64,000 nucleotides of DNA, taken from VYFG01 sp965204165 (GTDB lineage: Bacteria > Pseudomonadota > Gammaproteobacteria > Arenicellales > Poriferihabitantaceae). Shown here piece by piece: positions 16,814-25,426 of this stretch. The DNA is taken from assembly GCA_965204165.1 (NCBI GenBank), contig OZ241969.1, forward strand, positions 372,001 to 436,000, given 5' to 3'. Under the pieces are notes generated by a model. The model was not told the DNA's origin, did not search any database, and saw only the letters and a list, made by a program, of their open reading frames with translations. A program made the translations under genes and the position numbers. How positions within the stretch are numbered: position 1 is the first letter of the stretch; each line of letters opens with the position of its first letter.

Positions 16814-17607
16814 AATCGGGTGGGGGTGGTTTTCGCGGAAAACAGCAGTTGTGCAACGACAACAAGTGTCATCGTGACCGCAAATACGAAAGTGCCGATC
16901 GCATTGATTCTCGGATCAACATTCCCTTGCAGAATTTCAAGAATCATGACCGGTACGGTCTTGTTGAGACCCGACACAAACCAGGCGATCATGAACTCGT
17001 CGAAGGAAACCGCCATCGTCAGGCACAGCGCTGAAATGATCGACGGCAGCGTGAACGGAATGACGACATTCCTCATCGCCGCCCATTCGCTGGCTCCGAG
17101 GTTCCACGCGGCCGACTCAAGATCCCTGTCCATCTGCTGCAGGCGCAGGCGGATCACCGCCATCGCGAAGGGGGCGCACAGCACGGTATGCGCAAAAATG
17201 ATCGACCCGACCCGGCCCGAAATTCCGATCTTCGAAAACCAGGCCAACATCGCCAGCGCCAGGATGATCAACGGTATCGTCGGTGGCAACAATGCCAGCG
17301 CGAGGTAGGCGCCCTTGAACCGAAACTGGTACCGAAAGTCCGTGTAGGCTGTGCAGAATCCAATGAAAGTCGCGAGGACGGATGAGGTCATGGCAACCAG
17401 CAGGCTGGTTCTGATCGCCTCCCAGGTATCCGGGTCGTTGTACACCAGGTCGTACCAGTGCCAGGTGAATCCACCCAACGGCAGTGATGGAAAACGGTCC
17501 GAATTGAACGAGAAGACCATACTGGTCGCGATCGGCGCGAACACGAACAGAAATATCAATGCCAGGTAGACCCGCAGAGACCAGGTGATGAGACTGTTCC
17601 TTCTCAT
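16810..17607 (-). CDS. ABC transporter permease (PotC-like), probable creatinine/creatine importer
   Basis: 265-residue inner-membrane permease. The frame is open much further upstream, but the true start is ATG 17607 (MRRNSLITWSL), which overlaps the preceding permease gene by four bases. Six hydrophobic segments are visible, beginning with YLALIFLFVFAPIATSMVF. The EAA-loop region, where the ATPase docks, reads LESAAWNLGASEWAAMRNVV. It pairs with the PotB-like permease encoded just before it. Confidence 0.9.
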   Translation of the reverse strand: MRRNSLITWSLRVYLALIFLFVFAPIATSMVFSFNSDRFPSLPLGGFTWHWYDLVYNDPDTWEAIRTSLLVAMTSSVLATFIGFCTAYTDFRYQFRFKGAYLALALLPPTIPLIILALAMLAWFSKIGISGRVGSIIFAHTVLCAPFAMAVIRLRLQQMDRDLESAAWNLGASEWAAMRNVVIPFTLPSIISALCLTMAVSFDEFMIAWFVSGLNKTVPVMILEILQGNVDPRINAIGTFVFAVTMTLVVVAQLLFSAKTTPTRL

Positions 17608-18455
17608 GGCTGTCTCTTCCTGTAGGCGTACCTGATCGCACTGTATGCAATCACCATCAGTGTCGCCATCATCGTCACCGCAACCACGGCCGCACGCGGC
17701 CATTGCTGGCCTGACTTTGTTGTGTCGGTGATCAGGATCGTAAGCGTGGGCGGCTTCGAACCTCCGAGATAGTACGGACTGACAAAATCGCCGAAGCTCA
17801 GGATAAAGCAGAACAGTGCACCGACAATCAGGCCGACTTTCGCTGCCGGCACAATCACGGATATGATCGTGCGCAGGTGCTTGGCTCCGAGGTTTTGCGC
17901 GGCCTCGATCAGACTGCGGTCGATATTCGCCATGGAAAGCGTCTGCAGGATGACCACGAGCGGCAAGGTCAGCGCCATGTATCCCACGATGGTGGCAAAC
18001 ACCGTGTTCAGCATCGTGAAGGGACCCAGTCCGAGGTACCCGAGAACGCTGTTTGCGATCCCGGATTCCGCCAGGAGCACGTACCAGGAAAATATGCGCA
18101 CCAGATAACTGGTGAAATACGGAATGATCAGAAGAAATATGGCCCAGCGACGGATGTTGTCCGACACCATGAAAGCGAGGGCATAAGAGGCGGGAAACGC
18201 CAGGACAGTGGCACAAATCGTGGCCAGCGCCGCCAGGCCCAGCGACAGGGCGTAGCTATCCCAGAAATAGTCCCGGGATAACATTTTCGTCCAGTTGACG
18301 AGTTCGAAGGCCTCCACCATGCGATAGTTCTTCACCAGGAAAAACGACATCGCGATCATGAAAACCAACGGCGCAACAAAAAAAAGCGTCTGCCAGACTA
18401 GGACTGGCAAACGCCAAACCACTTCATAGAAACCCTTATTGTTCTTATGCTTCAT
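17604..18455 (-). CDS. ABC transporter permease (PotB-like), probable creatinine/creatine importer
   Basis: 283-residue integral membrane protein with six predicted helices, starting with WQTLFFVAPLVFMIAMSFF. The conserved cytoplasmic EAA loop for contact with the ATPase reads IEAAQNLGAKHLRTIISVI. It forms the first half of the translocation pore, with the second permease starting inside its last codons. A strong palindromic stem-loop lies between this gene and the upstream binding-protein gene, which fits the usual higher expression of the binding protein. Confidence 0.9.
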   Translation of the reverse strand: MKHKNNKGFYEVVWRLPVLVWQTLFFVAPLVFMIAMSFFLVKNYRMVEAFELVNWTKMLSRDYFWDSYALSLGLAALATICATVLAFPASYALAFMVSDNIRRWAIFLLIIPYFTSYLVRIFSWYVLLAESGIANSVLGYLGLGPFTMLNTVFATIVGYMALTLPLVVILQTLSMANIDRSLIEAAQNLGAKHLRTIISVIVPAAKVGLIVGALFCFILSFGDFVSPYYLGGSKPPTLTILITDTTKSGQQWPRAAVVAVTMMATLMVIAYSAIRYAYRKRQP

Positions 18456-18535
18456 CCTGGCGCGGCACTTACGCTTTCTGCACTGGGACAGGCCGGAGCG
18501 CGACTATCCGGATCAAGCAGTCACGCAACGGGGTA

Positions 18536-18578
18536 GCGGGCAGGCTCGCATGCGAGCCTTGCATGGAGCATCGCCCGC
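18536..18578 (-). promoter_or_regulatory. Stem-loop between binding-protein and permease genes
   Basis: A perfect 16-base palindrome, GGCTCGCATGCGAGCC (18543-18558), is flanked by an outer pair GCGGGC (18536-18541) and GCCCGC (18573-18578). It sits in the 162-base gap after the binding-protein gene. Such intercistronic hairpins commonly stabilise or partly terminate the upstream message; no T-run follows, so stabilisation is the better guess. Confidence 0.6.
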
Positions 18579-18617
18579 CCCCCGGTCATCCCCTGACAGG
18601 GAATCGTGGCCAAAACC

Positions 18618-19763
18618 TCATGCGTTCTTGTACTCCGACCAGAAGTCGTTCCAGTCTTCCAGGCTTTGCTGGCGTGGAATGTCGCGGTAGTGGATACGGC
18701 CCTCCTCAATCAGCGTCACCGGATTGTTCGGGGCACCGGGCACCTGTCCGGTCCGTTCGGCCTCCGCCATGTTCGCCTTGCGAAGTTCGGCCTGTCCCGC
18801 ATTGGTCACACAGAACGCCGGATAGGCCGCCATTTCGGCCGAGCGCACCTGACCGTACGGTGACAGCATGTACTGTATGAATTGGTTGGCGATATCGGCC
18901 CGTTTCGAATCCTTGCCGATACAGTAGGATTCGGTCCACTGGATGCCTCCTTCCTTCGGCACCACTGAGGTCACCGGCGCCCCATCCTTTTCGAGAACGC
19001 CGGTTATCCAGTCGCCGATGCCGCACATGGCGAGCATTTCACCGTTCTTGAGCGAGTTGAATGTGCCCCCGTAGTCGAAGAATCCGCCGACCTGGGGCCG
19101 CAAGCTCATCGTGGTCTTCATCACTTCGTCCCAGGCGGCGGCGTCGAGGTCGAATGGACTCTGGCTGTTGCCGTTATACAGACTCATCATGCCAAGCGTC
19201 GGCAGGTGCCAGTCGAAATGGCCGACCTTCCCTGTCAGTTTCGAATTCCAGAAGCACCGATAGCTTGATGCCTCGTCCTCGCTGATTGCGTCGCGGTTGT
19301 AGGCAACGCCGAGGTGACCGAAACGCACCATCACGGAATAAAGGTTGCCGTCCCGCCAATGGCCGGGAAAGTTCCTGAAGTCGTCGTGAATGAAATCATC
19401 GAACGGATAGTCATCTGGATTGAGCTTCTCGATGAAGCCGGCCTCGTTCAACTGCTGGACAAACTCGCTGTCCGACAGGATGATGTCATAGGTCCCGGGC
19501 GGTGACTGGGCGATCAGCGCCAGCATGTTGTCGCCGCCGGCATAGTACTTCGGCTTGAACTTGACGTTGTGCATGGCCTCGAACTCAGACACCACATCCG
19601 GCTCGCCGTGGCCGTACCAGGCAAGCAGGTTGATTTCGGTCGGGTCCGCCCACGCCTTGCGCGACGTCAGGATGGCCGGAAAGGCCATGGCGGAGGCCAC
19701 GCCACCGGACAGCACAACGAAATCCCTTCGGGATATCGACTCAGATTTGCGTTTGTTGCTCAT
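18618..19763 (-). CDS. ABC transporter substrate-binding protein (PotD-like, Tat-exported)
   Basis: 381 residues. The N-terminus carries a twin-arginine signal (SISRRDFVVLSGG) followed by a hydrophobic stretch and an AWA-type cleavage site near residue 39. The mature part is a type II periplasmic binding protein of the spermidine/putrescine class: INLLAWYGHGEPDVVSEFE, YDIILSDSEFVQQLNEAG, then VAYNRDAISEDEASSY. It delivers substrate to the two permeases encoded downstream. Between creatininase and creatinase, the likely ligand is creatinine or creatine (inference). A GAGG motif about eight bases upstream supports the ATG. Confidence 0.9.
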   Translation of the reverse strand: MSNKRKSESISRRDFVVLSGGVASAMAFPAILTSRKAWADPTEINLLAWYGHGEPDVVSEFEAMHNVKFKPKYYAGGDNMLALIAQSPPGTYDIILSDSEFVQQLNEAGFIEKLNPDDYPFDDFIHDDFRNFPGHWRDGNLYSVMVRFGHLGVAYNRDAISEDEASSYRCFWNSKLTGKVGHFDWHLPTLGMMSLYNGNSQSPFDLDAAAWDEVMKTTMSLRPQVGGFFDYGGTFNSLKNGEMLAMCGIGDWITGVLEKDGAPVTSVVPKEGGIQWTESYCIGKDSKRADIANQFIQYMLSPYGQVRSAEMAAYPAFCVTNAGQAELRKANMAEAERTGQVPGAPNNPVTLIEEGRIHYRDIPRQQSLEDWNDFWSEYKNA

Positions 19764-19805
19764 ATTAATTGCCTCTTTCTTGAAGGGGTATGAATGGCCC
19801 GTTTC

Positions 19806-20612
19806 TTACGCCACACCTGTTTCCAGGGTAGAGACTGCAGGGCTTGATTGAAACTTGTCCCGGACCGCATTCGCGATTCCGTCGACGCATACGTCCATCA
19901 GGATTTCTCCTTTTTCGCGGCTGGCATTCCTGGCTGAGGACAGCGTGCCTGACGGCGGCGTCAGCTCGGGGTTTACCGGGAACATGTCGTAGGGCGGAAA
20001 CTCGGCCGGTGCATGGTCAATGACCTTGCTCATGTCCACAAGGTGCGGATACAGGTACAGCATCAACGAAGTCTCGAGCACGCCGCCGTGCTCCAGGTCC
20101 CATCCGGTAAAGCCGTCCGGATAGAGCTTTTCGATGGTGATGTCACCCACGAAATCCCAGTACGACAGGATCATGACGTTGATGTCGTCGACTCCGTCCC
20201 AGCCGAGCTCCCGGATTGCCAGGTCGATGCCTTCGACCACGAACATCGAGTTTTCGTAGTGCCCGTTCATCATGACAATCCGGCGTGCACCATGGCGGGC
20301 GAATTCCTTGATCACATCCCGAATAGTCTGGGTCAGCGTAATGCCGTCGAGACTGGTGGTGCCCGGAAGATGGTTTCCGCCGCCAGACTGTTGCTGCGAC
20401 TTGTAACCGTAGGTTATCGGTGGAGCTACCATTGCGTTGTCGAGATGACAGCATACCTGTCTGGCGATCGCCTGGGGTATCAGGACATCGGGATTCATCG
20501 ACATGTGCGGCCCGTGCTGCTCAAGTGCGCCGATCGGCAAGAAGATCACCGAGTCCGGTGCGGTTACCATCTCTTGATAGGTCTGCCAGTCGAGTTCGGC
20601 CAATGCCGTCAT
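19806..20612 (-). CDS. crnA: Creatininase (creatinine amidohydrolase)
   Basis: Metal-dependent enzyme interconverting creatinine and creatine. From ATG 20612 the protein has 268 residues, close to the ~260 of pseudomonad creatininase. The frame continues upstream, but that part matches a non-coding repeat (20609-20733), so the internal ATG is right. Diagnostic stretches are PIGALEQHGPHMSMNPDVL (metal ligands Glu and His), YGYKSQQQSGGGNHLPGTTS, RIVMMNGHYENSMFVVEGID and EHGGVLETSLMLYLYP. It is the first gene of the six-gene operon and produces the substrate of the creatinase encoded last. Confidence 0.95.
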   Translation of the reverse strand: MTALAELDWQTYQEMVTAPDSVIFLPIGALEQHGPHMSMNPDVLIPQAIARQVCCHLDNAMVAPPITYGYKSQQQSGGGNHLPGTTSLDGITLTQTIRDVIKEFARHGARRIVMMNGHYENSMFVVEGIDLAIRELGWDGVDDINVMILSYWDFVGDITIEKLYPDGFTGWDLEHGGVLETSLMLYLYPHLVDMSKVIDHAPAEFPPYDMFPVNPELTPPSGTLSSARNASREKGEILMDVCVDGIANAVRDKFQSSPAVSTLETGVA

Positions 20613-20733
20613 TTCTGTTCCGATGCGGGCTGGATGTGGACAGTCGCTAGTATGTTCCCGCCTGCCGCAGGAAAGAAAACGATTAATTCTGGAGCCAGAC
20701 AACAGTTTTTCTGTGATCTTGGCCAAAACCGCT
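20609..20733 (-). repeat. Upstream repeat copy A, shared with the TRAP operon leader
   Basis: About 125 bases directly upstream of creatininase align without gaps, at roughly 80% identity by eye, to 26679-26803 upstream of the TRAP binding-protein gene, in the same orientation. The most conserved block contains a perfect dyad, read on the minus strand as TCTGGCTCCAGA (copy B: TCTGGTTCCAGA), followed by ATTAATCGTTTT. Similarity stops at the creatininase ATG. Substitutions do not favour third codon positions, so this is probably a regulatory leader and not coding. Confidence 0.65.
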
Positions 20734-20820
20734 GATTATTTGAGGATTACATAGGTAATTCGTCGATCTTGAGAATTGAAAATATATTGATAACTATCTG
20801 AATATAATGGATTATGTTCC

Positions 20821-21960
20821 GTGAATTCATGGAAACGGATTGCCGGATCCGGTATCAATCACGATCCACTTCCTGAAGTTTCAGCCCGCTGGATGCGCCC
20901 TGGACAACCCGCCTTCACGGATACCCGCGACCTCTTCCGCCACCGCCGGGAAAACATGCTGGATCAGCGCCATGAACTGTTTCGGCTTGCCGGAATCATG
21001 GACAGGGAGCGATTCGACGAGACCTTCGGTGCGCTGTACTGCCCTGGCAATGCCATCCGTCTGATTGTGGAGCTGGAATATCTCAAGCATGTGCACGATC
21101 TGTCGGAAGAGGCTGTGGTGGCGCGCTGGGTGGGGAATCCCTACTGGCAGTACTTTTTCGGGGAGAAGTATTTCCAGCACCGCCCGTCCATTGACCCGAG
21201 CAGTCTGACGCGGTATCGCCGGCGCATCGGGGCATCCGGCCGCGAGGAGATCCTGAAGGCGAAGATCTAAGCGGGTCTTGGGACCGGCACGGTGATGCCC
21301 CGGGAGCTGCGGCGGGTGACGGTGGATACGACGGTACAGGACAAGGCGGTGGCATTCCCGACGGACCGCGTCACGTCCCTCGCCCCGGCGAGTCGGCATT
21401 CCCGGTATGCAGTGGCATCGTACCCGTACACAGGAGCTGCGGCCCATCGGTACACGATGCTTGCCACGCGTGGGCATTAATAGTCGATTTTATGGAAATG
21501 ACATCATAAACCTGAATGTCCACACACACATTTAACACATTGATTTGTAAAATTCTCTGGAATTGCGTGTGTTACCATCTGATGAGGCGAAACGGTCCCT
21601 GCACCCATGACGCAGTTGAAGCCGCTCAGCTTTCCAGCGATCTCAAAGGTGTGCAGCGTCCGTGTCGAAGGAAGCGTACATTCTGCGAACGTACCTTAGC
21701 CGGGTAGTTCGGCGTGAAGGTGAGCATTTCGACCACGAACCGGAGCGGATTTGTCCTCGCCGGGATGGCCTTGGTGGGAAATCCTTATGACGAAGGGGAG
21801 GCATCGGTTAACCTGTATGGCCAGTGGCGGAGCGTGGTGGCGTGGAGGGTGACCGGATGAACGTGCTGCTGTGATTTTCCGGTTACAACCTGTGGCTGAT
21901 CCTTCGTCGGCTGAGGTTTTTTCTTTGGATATTGGGCCTTGGTTGTGGCGTCCATGGCAT
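20821..21960 (+). pseudogene. Decayed IS5-family transposase
   Basis: Scattered pieces of one transposase lie in order on the plus strand. An intact N-terminal part (20821-21270) has DQRHELFRLAGIMDRERFDE, EELYLKHVHDLSEE-type text and WVGNPYWQYFFGEKYFQHR. A segment at ~21292-21365 has RRVTVDTTVQDKAVAFPTD with the first catalytic Asp. One at ~21711-21785 has TTNRSGFVLAGMALVGNPYD. The C-terminal end at ~21883-21945 reads GYNLWLILRRLRFFLWIL. Frameshifts, stops and lost middle sequence show it is dead. It separates the creatinine operon from the LysR/TRAP locus. Confidence 0.8.
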
Positions 21961-22112
21961 CCGTGACATCAGGCAATGTCCGGAATGGTTAGGGCGATGG
22001 AAACACCGGCATACGGACATGGTGGTGTTCAACCACTGGTTCTAGTGTCCGCCTGAGAACGGGGTTTTCAGGGTCGACTAAATTAAACGGGAGCCCGTCA
22101 AGGATTTTTCTT

Positions 22113-23042
22113 GTGGTCAGCCAGATTACCCTTCGCCATTTGCGCTATTTTATCGCCACAGCGGAATGCGGCAAGATTCAGGACGCGGCTGAAAAGGTGT
22201 ATATGAGCCCTTCAGCGGTCGCCAATGCGATCAAGAATCTCGAGGACATTCTTGGCGTCAAGCTGTTCGAACGTCACCGCACCGGAGTCTATCTGACCTA
22301 TGACGGGCACCGTTTTCTAGATGATGCCCGTTCCATTCTGCGCCTGCTCAACGATTCGATCTTCGAGTTCCAGAACAAGACCACCCAAGTTTCAGGAGAA
22401 CTGGTACTGGGGGCATCTGTAGCGGTAATCGGTTATTTCCTTTCGGTGCCGTTGAGCCAGTTCGAAAGAATCTACCCCAATGTCAACGTTCGACTTGTCG
22501 AAAACACCCGCAGTGATCTAGAACGGCAATTGCGCAGCGGAGAAATCGATATCGCCTTCATCATCACATCTAATATCAGCATCTCAGAGGGGCTGGAAGT
22601 TCACACACTGTTTCGCTCCGAGCGCACTGTCTGGTGTGCCGAGGGGCATCGATTTTCATCCCTCCCCAAAGTTTCCCTGGAGGAGATCGAAAAAGAGAGA
22701 TACATCATGCTCTCACTGGACGAGGCCGAGACCAATATCATCCAGATCTGGCAACGTTACGAGCGCAAACCCAACATCCGGCTGAAAACCCAGTCGGTTG
22801 AGGCGGTGCGCAGTTTCATTGCGCGAGAGCAGGGCGTCACCATTCTGTCCAACCTGCTCTACCGTCCCTGGTCACTGGATGGAACCCGGATTATCTCCAA
22901 ACCCATCGCAGAAACGGTACCTACGATGAACCTTGGTATCGTATGGCGCAGAGACAGGGTTCCCACACCGCAGTCACATTGTTTCATCGAATTCATGAAG
23001 CGTACATTGAGCGAGAAAGCCGAGTCCCCTGGGGCCGTCTGA
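22113..23042 (+). CDS. LysR-family transcriptional regulator
   Basis: 309 residues. The DNA-binding helix-turn-helix lies at ~5-65 (LRHLRYFIATAECGKIQDAA, VYMSPSAVANAIKNLEDILG, LFERHRTGVYLTYDG), followed by a CbbR/CysB-like effector domain with LVLGASVAVIGYFL. The GTG start at 22113 is preceded by AAGGAT at about ten bases. It lies between the creatinine operon and the first TRAP operon, both on the opposite strand and both preceded by copies of one repeat. It is therefore a candidate regulator of either or both (inference). Confidence 0.88.
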   Translation: MVSQITLRHLRYFIATAECGKIQDAAEKVYMSPSAVANAIKNLEDILGVKLFERHRTGVYLTYDGHRFLDDARSILRLLNDSIFEFQNKTTQVSGELVLGASVAVIGYFLSVPLSQFERIYPNVNVRLVENTRSDLERQLRSGEIDIAFIITSNISISEGLEVHTLFRSERTVWCAEGHRFSSLPKVSLEEIEKERYIMLSLDEAETNIIQIWQRYERKPNIRLKTQSVEAVRSFIAREQGVTILSNLLYRPWSLDGTRIISKPIAETVPTMNLGIVWRRDRVPTPQSHCFIEFMKRTLSEKAESPGAV

Positions 23043-23145
23043 AAAGCCGTTGACAGCCGTGTGGGAATCTGAAGTCCCGCATTAGCCCGGAAATTTCAGT
23101 GCGCCATTCCACGGCGCACCGCAATATCCGGGGTAGTGAGAAGTT

Positions 23146-24441
23146 CTAGAATGCCCGCTTCCCGTAGACCAGATCGGGAAGAAACGTGACCCATTCGGAG
23201 AAGAACACGAGGATGAAGATCATGGCGACATAGGGGATCAGCAATGGCAGTACACCCAGTGATATCTGCTCGATCGAAACATTGCTGATGCGGGCCGCGA
23301 CGAACAGGTTCACCCCGATCGGCGGTGTCAGGAATCCGAGTTCGCAGGTCATGACGGTGAAGATACCGAACAAAACCGGGTCTACACCCAGACTGGTGAC
23401 AAGTGGAAGAAAGACGGCGGTGAAAATGATGATCTGCGGAATGCTTTCCAGCCACATGCCGACGATGATGTAGAACACGCCGATCAGGAGCAGGACCAGC
23501 CATGGGTAGGCCTTCAGGCCCGCGAACAGGGCGAGGATCGACTGCGGAACATCGTAGAGGGTGACAAGCTGCCCGAACGCCTTGGTAGAACCGAGAATGA
23601 ACAGCACGGTCCCGATCACGATGGCGGTGAACCTGCAAGCTTCAAACACCTTCATCCAGGTGAGGCCCCGATAGATGAACAGGCCGACGAACAGGCCGTA
23701 GAATACCGCCACACCCGCCGCTTCGGAGGGCGTGAAGATCCCCGTGTAGATTCCACCGAGTATCAGAACCGGTGCGAACACCGCCCACTTCCCGTCCCAC
23801 AGCGCTTCGAGAAGCGGTCTCCACCGGAACCCTTCACCAACGCCGCCATAGCCCTTGCGCGACGCGACGATGAACGTGACCAACATCAGCAGCAGACCCA
23901 GGGCAATCCCCGGAAGGATGCCGGCAAGAAACAGCCGTGGAATGGATTCATCGGACACCAGGGCGTAAATGATCAGCAGGTTACTGGGAGGGATCATGCT
24001 GCCGAGCGCCCCGGCGGCGGCGGCAATCGCACCGGCGACCCGGGGCTTGTAGTTCTCTTCGATCATGGCCGGAATGGTAATCGACCCGATGGCGGCCGTG
24101 GTCGCAGGACCGGACCCGGACAGGGCGGCGAAGAACATGCAGGCGACGACCGTCATCAGCCCCAGACCGCCCTTGTAGGCGCCGACGAGCCTGTGGGCGA
24201 TGGAGATCAGTTTTTCCGACATGCCACCATATTCCATCAACTGCCCGGCCAGCACGAACAACGGTATCGTTACCAGGGGAAATGGCTCGAACGCAGTCCA
24301 GGCCGACTGCGCCATCAACGTGAGCGGAATGTCCGCGATCAGGATGCCGGCAACGGTCGCGATTCCGGCAGCAAAGGGAATCGGGACCCCGATGGCCATG
24401 GTGAGAACAAAGATCCCCGCCATGATCAGGGGACCGTTCAT
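23146..24441 (-). CDS. dctM: TRAP transporter large permease subunit (DctM-like)
   Basis: 431-residue membrane protein with about 12 hydrophobic segments, the transport subunit of a sodium-driven TRAP system. Family features include a start in MAGIFVLTMAIGVPIPFAAG, the conserved AALSGSGPATTAAIGSITIP motif near residue 100 and GVNLFVAARISNVSIEQI toward the C-terminus. The ATG overlaps the dctQ stop by four bases. The substrate is not readable from the permease. Confidence 0.92.
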   Translation of the reverse strand: MNGPLIMAGIFVLTMAIGVPIPFAAGIATVAGILIADIPLTLMAQSAWTAFEPFPLVTIPLFVLAGQLMEYGGMSEKLISIAHRLVGAYKGGLGLMTVVACMFFAALSGSGPATTAAIGSITIPAMIEENYKPRVAGAIAAAAGALGSMIPPSNLLIIYALVSDESIPRLFLAGILPGIALGLLLMLVTFIVASRKGYGGVGEGFRWRPLLEALWDGKWAVFAPVLILGGIYTGIFTPSEAAGVAVFYGLFVGLFIYRGLTWMKVFEACRFTAIVIGTVLFILGSTKAFGQLVTLYDVPQSILALFAGLKAYPWLVLLLIGVFYIIVGMWLESIPQIIIFTAVFLPLVTSLGVDPVLFGIFTVMTCELGFLTPPIGVNLFVAARISNVSIEQISLGVLPLLIPYVAMIFILVFFSEWVTFLPDLVYGKRAF

Positions 24442-24920
24442 AACGGAAGGTCCTTCCAGCCGGACCGACCCCAGCGCCAGTAGACCTGCACCATCCTAAA
24501 GGCCATCAGGGCGAATCCGGCCGGGATGAGTATCTGAACCCATCTCTGCTCGATGCCGAGGCCCGGGGTAATGTAGGTCACTTCAAACAGGAGTTGCGTA
24601 AACAGAATGGATTGATGGACCATGAACCAGACAAAGCCGAACCACAGGGCGTCGGCAACGACGACGCATGCGATCTGCATCGGTCGTGGCAATGACCTGA
24701 TGAGCAACGTTATGCGTATGTGCGCCCGTTCACGAACCCCCAGCGAAGCGCCGAGATAGATCGCGAAGATCATGCCGAACACGGCGGTTTCCTCGGCCCA
24801 GGCACTGGCAGAAGAGAACACGAACCGCAGGATCACCTGGATCATCACGCTGCATGCGACCACCGACAAACTGATGGTGCACAGGACGTCCTCAAAATAC
24901 TTGTCGAGCTTGGAAAGCAA
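24438..24920 (-). CDS. dctQ: TRAP transporter small permease subunit (DctQ-like)
   Basis: 160-residue four-helix membrane protein, partner of DctM. Segments include LCTISLSVVACSVMIQVILR, TAVFGMIFAIYLGASLGVRE and a final helix ILIPAGFALMAFRMVQVYW. The charged LGVRERAHIRI after the second helix is typical of DctQ. The only plausible start is TTG 24920, since an in-frame stop lies five codons upstream; no clear ribosome-binding site precedes it. A 506-base gap separates it from the binding-protein gene. Confidence 0.85.
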   Translation of the reverse strand: MLSKLDKYFEDVLCTISLSVVACSVMIQVILRFVFSSASAWAEETAVFGMIFAIYLGASLGVRERAHIRITLLIRSLPRPMQIACVVVADALWFGFVWFMVHQSILFTQLLFEVTYITPGLGIEQRWVQILIPAGFALMAFRMVQVYWRWGRSGWKDLPL

Positions 24921-25426
24921 TTCGGTATCTGGTTATGGGTGGAGGCGATTCACGAATGCAGGGTGATGCCCATACTCCTTGCCGGTCTGGTCCCGGACAA
25001 TCCGGCGGCCGGGCGGGGAATTCTCCGCAGCGGGCGGCGAATTCCGCCTGGTCGGGGCAATACCGGGAATCACCGGGCAGTAACGGCAGTACCGGATCCC
25101 GCGCGACGAAACCCTGCAGCGCTGCCGGGAGGCGTCGTACACGCCCATGGACTCCAGCCTGCCAGGCGGACGGACGCCTTCCCCGGGCCGGAGAATGCAG
25201 AACGGTCACGCATTCACGGCCGCGATTACCGGCCGGCCCGGCGCAACACCAGACCGCGCCCGGCTCATGCTCCGGACCGTACCGTACATGCCTTTCATGC
25301 CATTCCTTGATGGACCCGCCTCAAGGGCCGATGACCATGCTTCCGACAGTGGCCAACGGGCCCTGTCAGGACAGGCCCTGATCCCGTTCCATCTTGCACC
25401 GCAAGGGAGAAGCGGGACAGGAACAA
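24921..25426 (-). other. Long dctP-dctQ gap with several inverted repeats
   Basis: No recognisable gene. Two adjacent GAATTC-centred dyads occur: GCGGGGAATTCTCCGC (25013-25028) and GGCGG with CCGCC around CGAATT (25033-25048). A hairpin at 25358-25378 pairs GGGCC/GGCCC and TGTC/GACA. All lie between co-oriented TRAP genes, so they may modulate read-through from dctP into dctQM. Confidence 0.45.

Noticed and set aside
17608..18216. Upstream extension of the PotC-like permease frame
   Set aside because: It overlaps the PotB-like permease; ATG 17607 gives a family-typical start and a four-base overlap.
20613..20726. N-terminal extension of creatininase
   Set aside because: The extension is the duplicated leader; it starts from TTG, and the substitutions between copies are not codon-biased.
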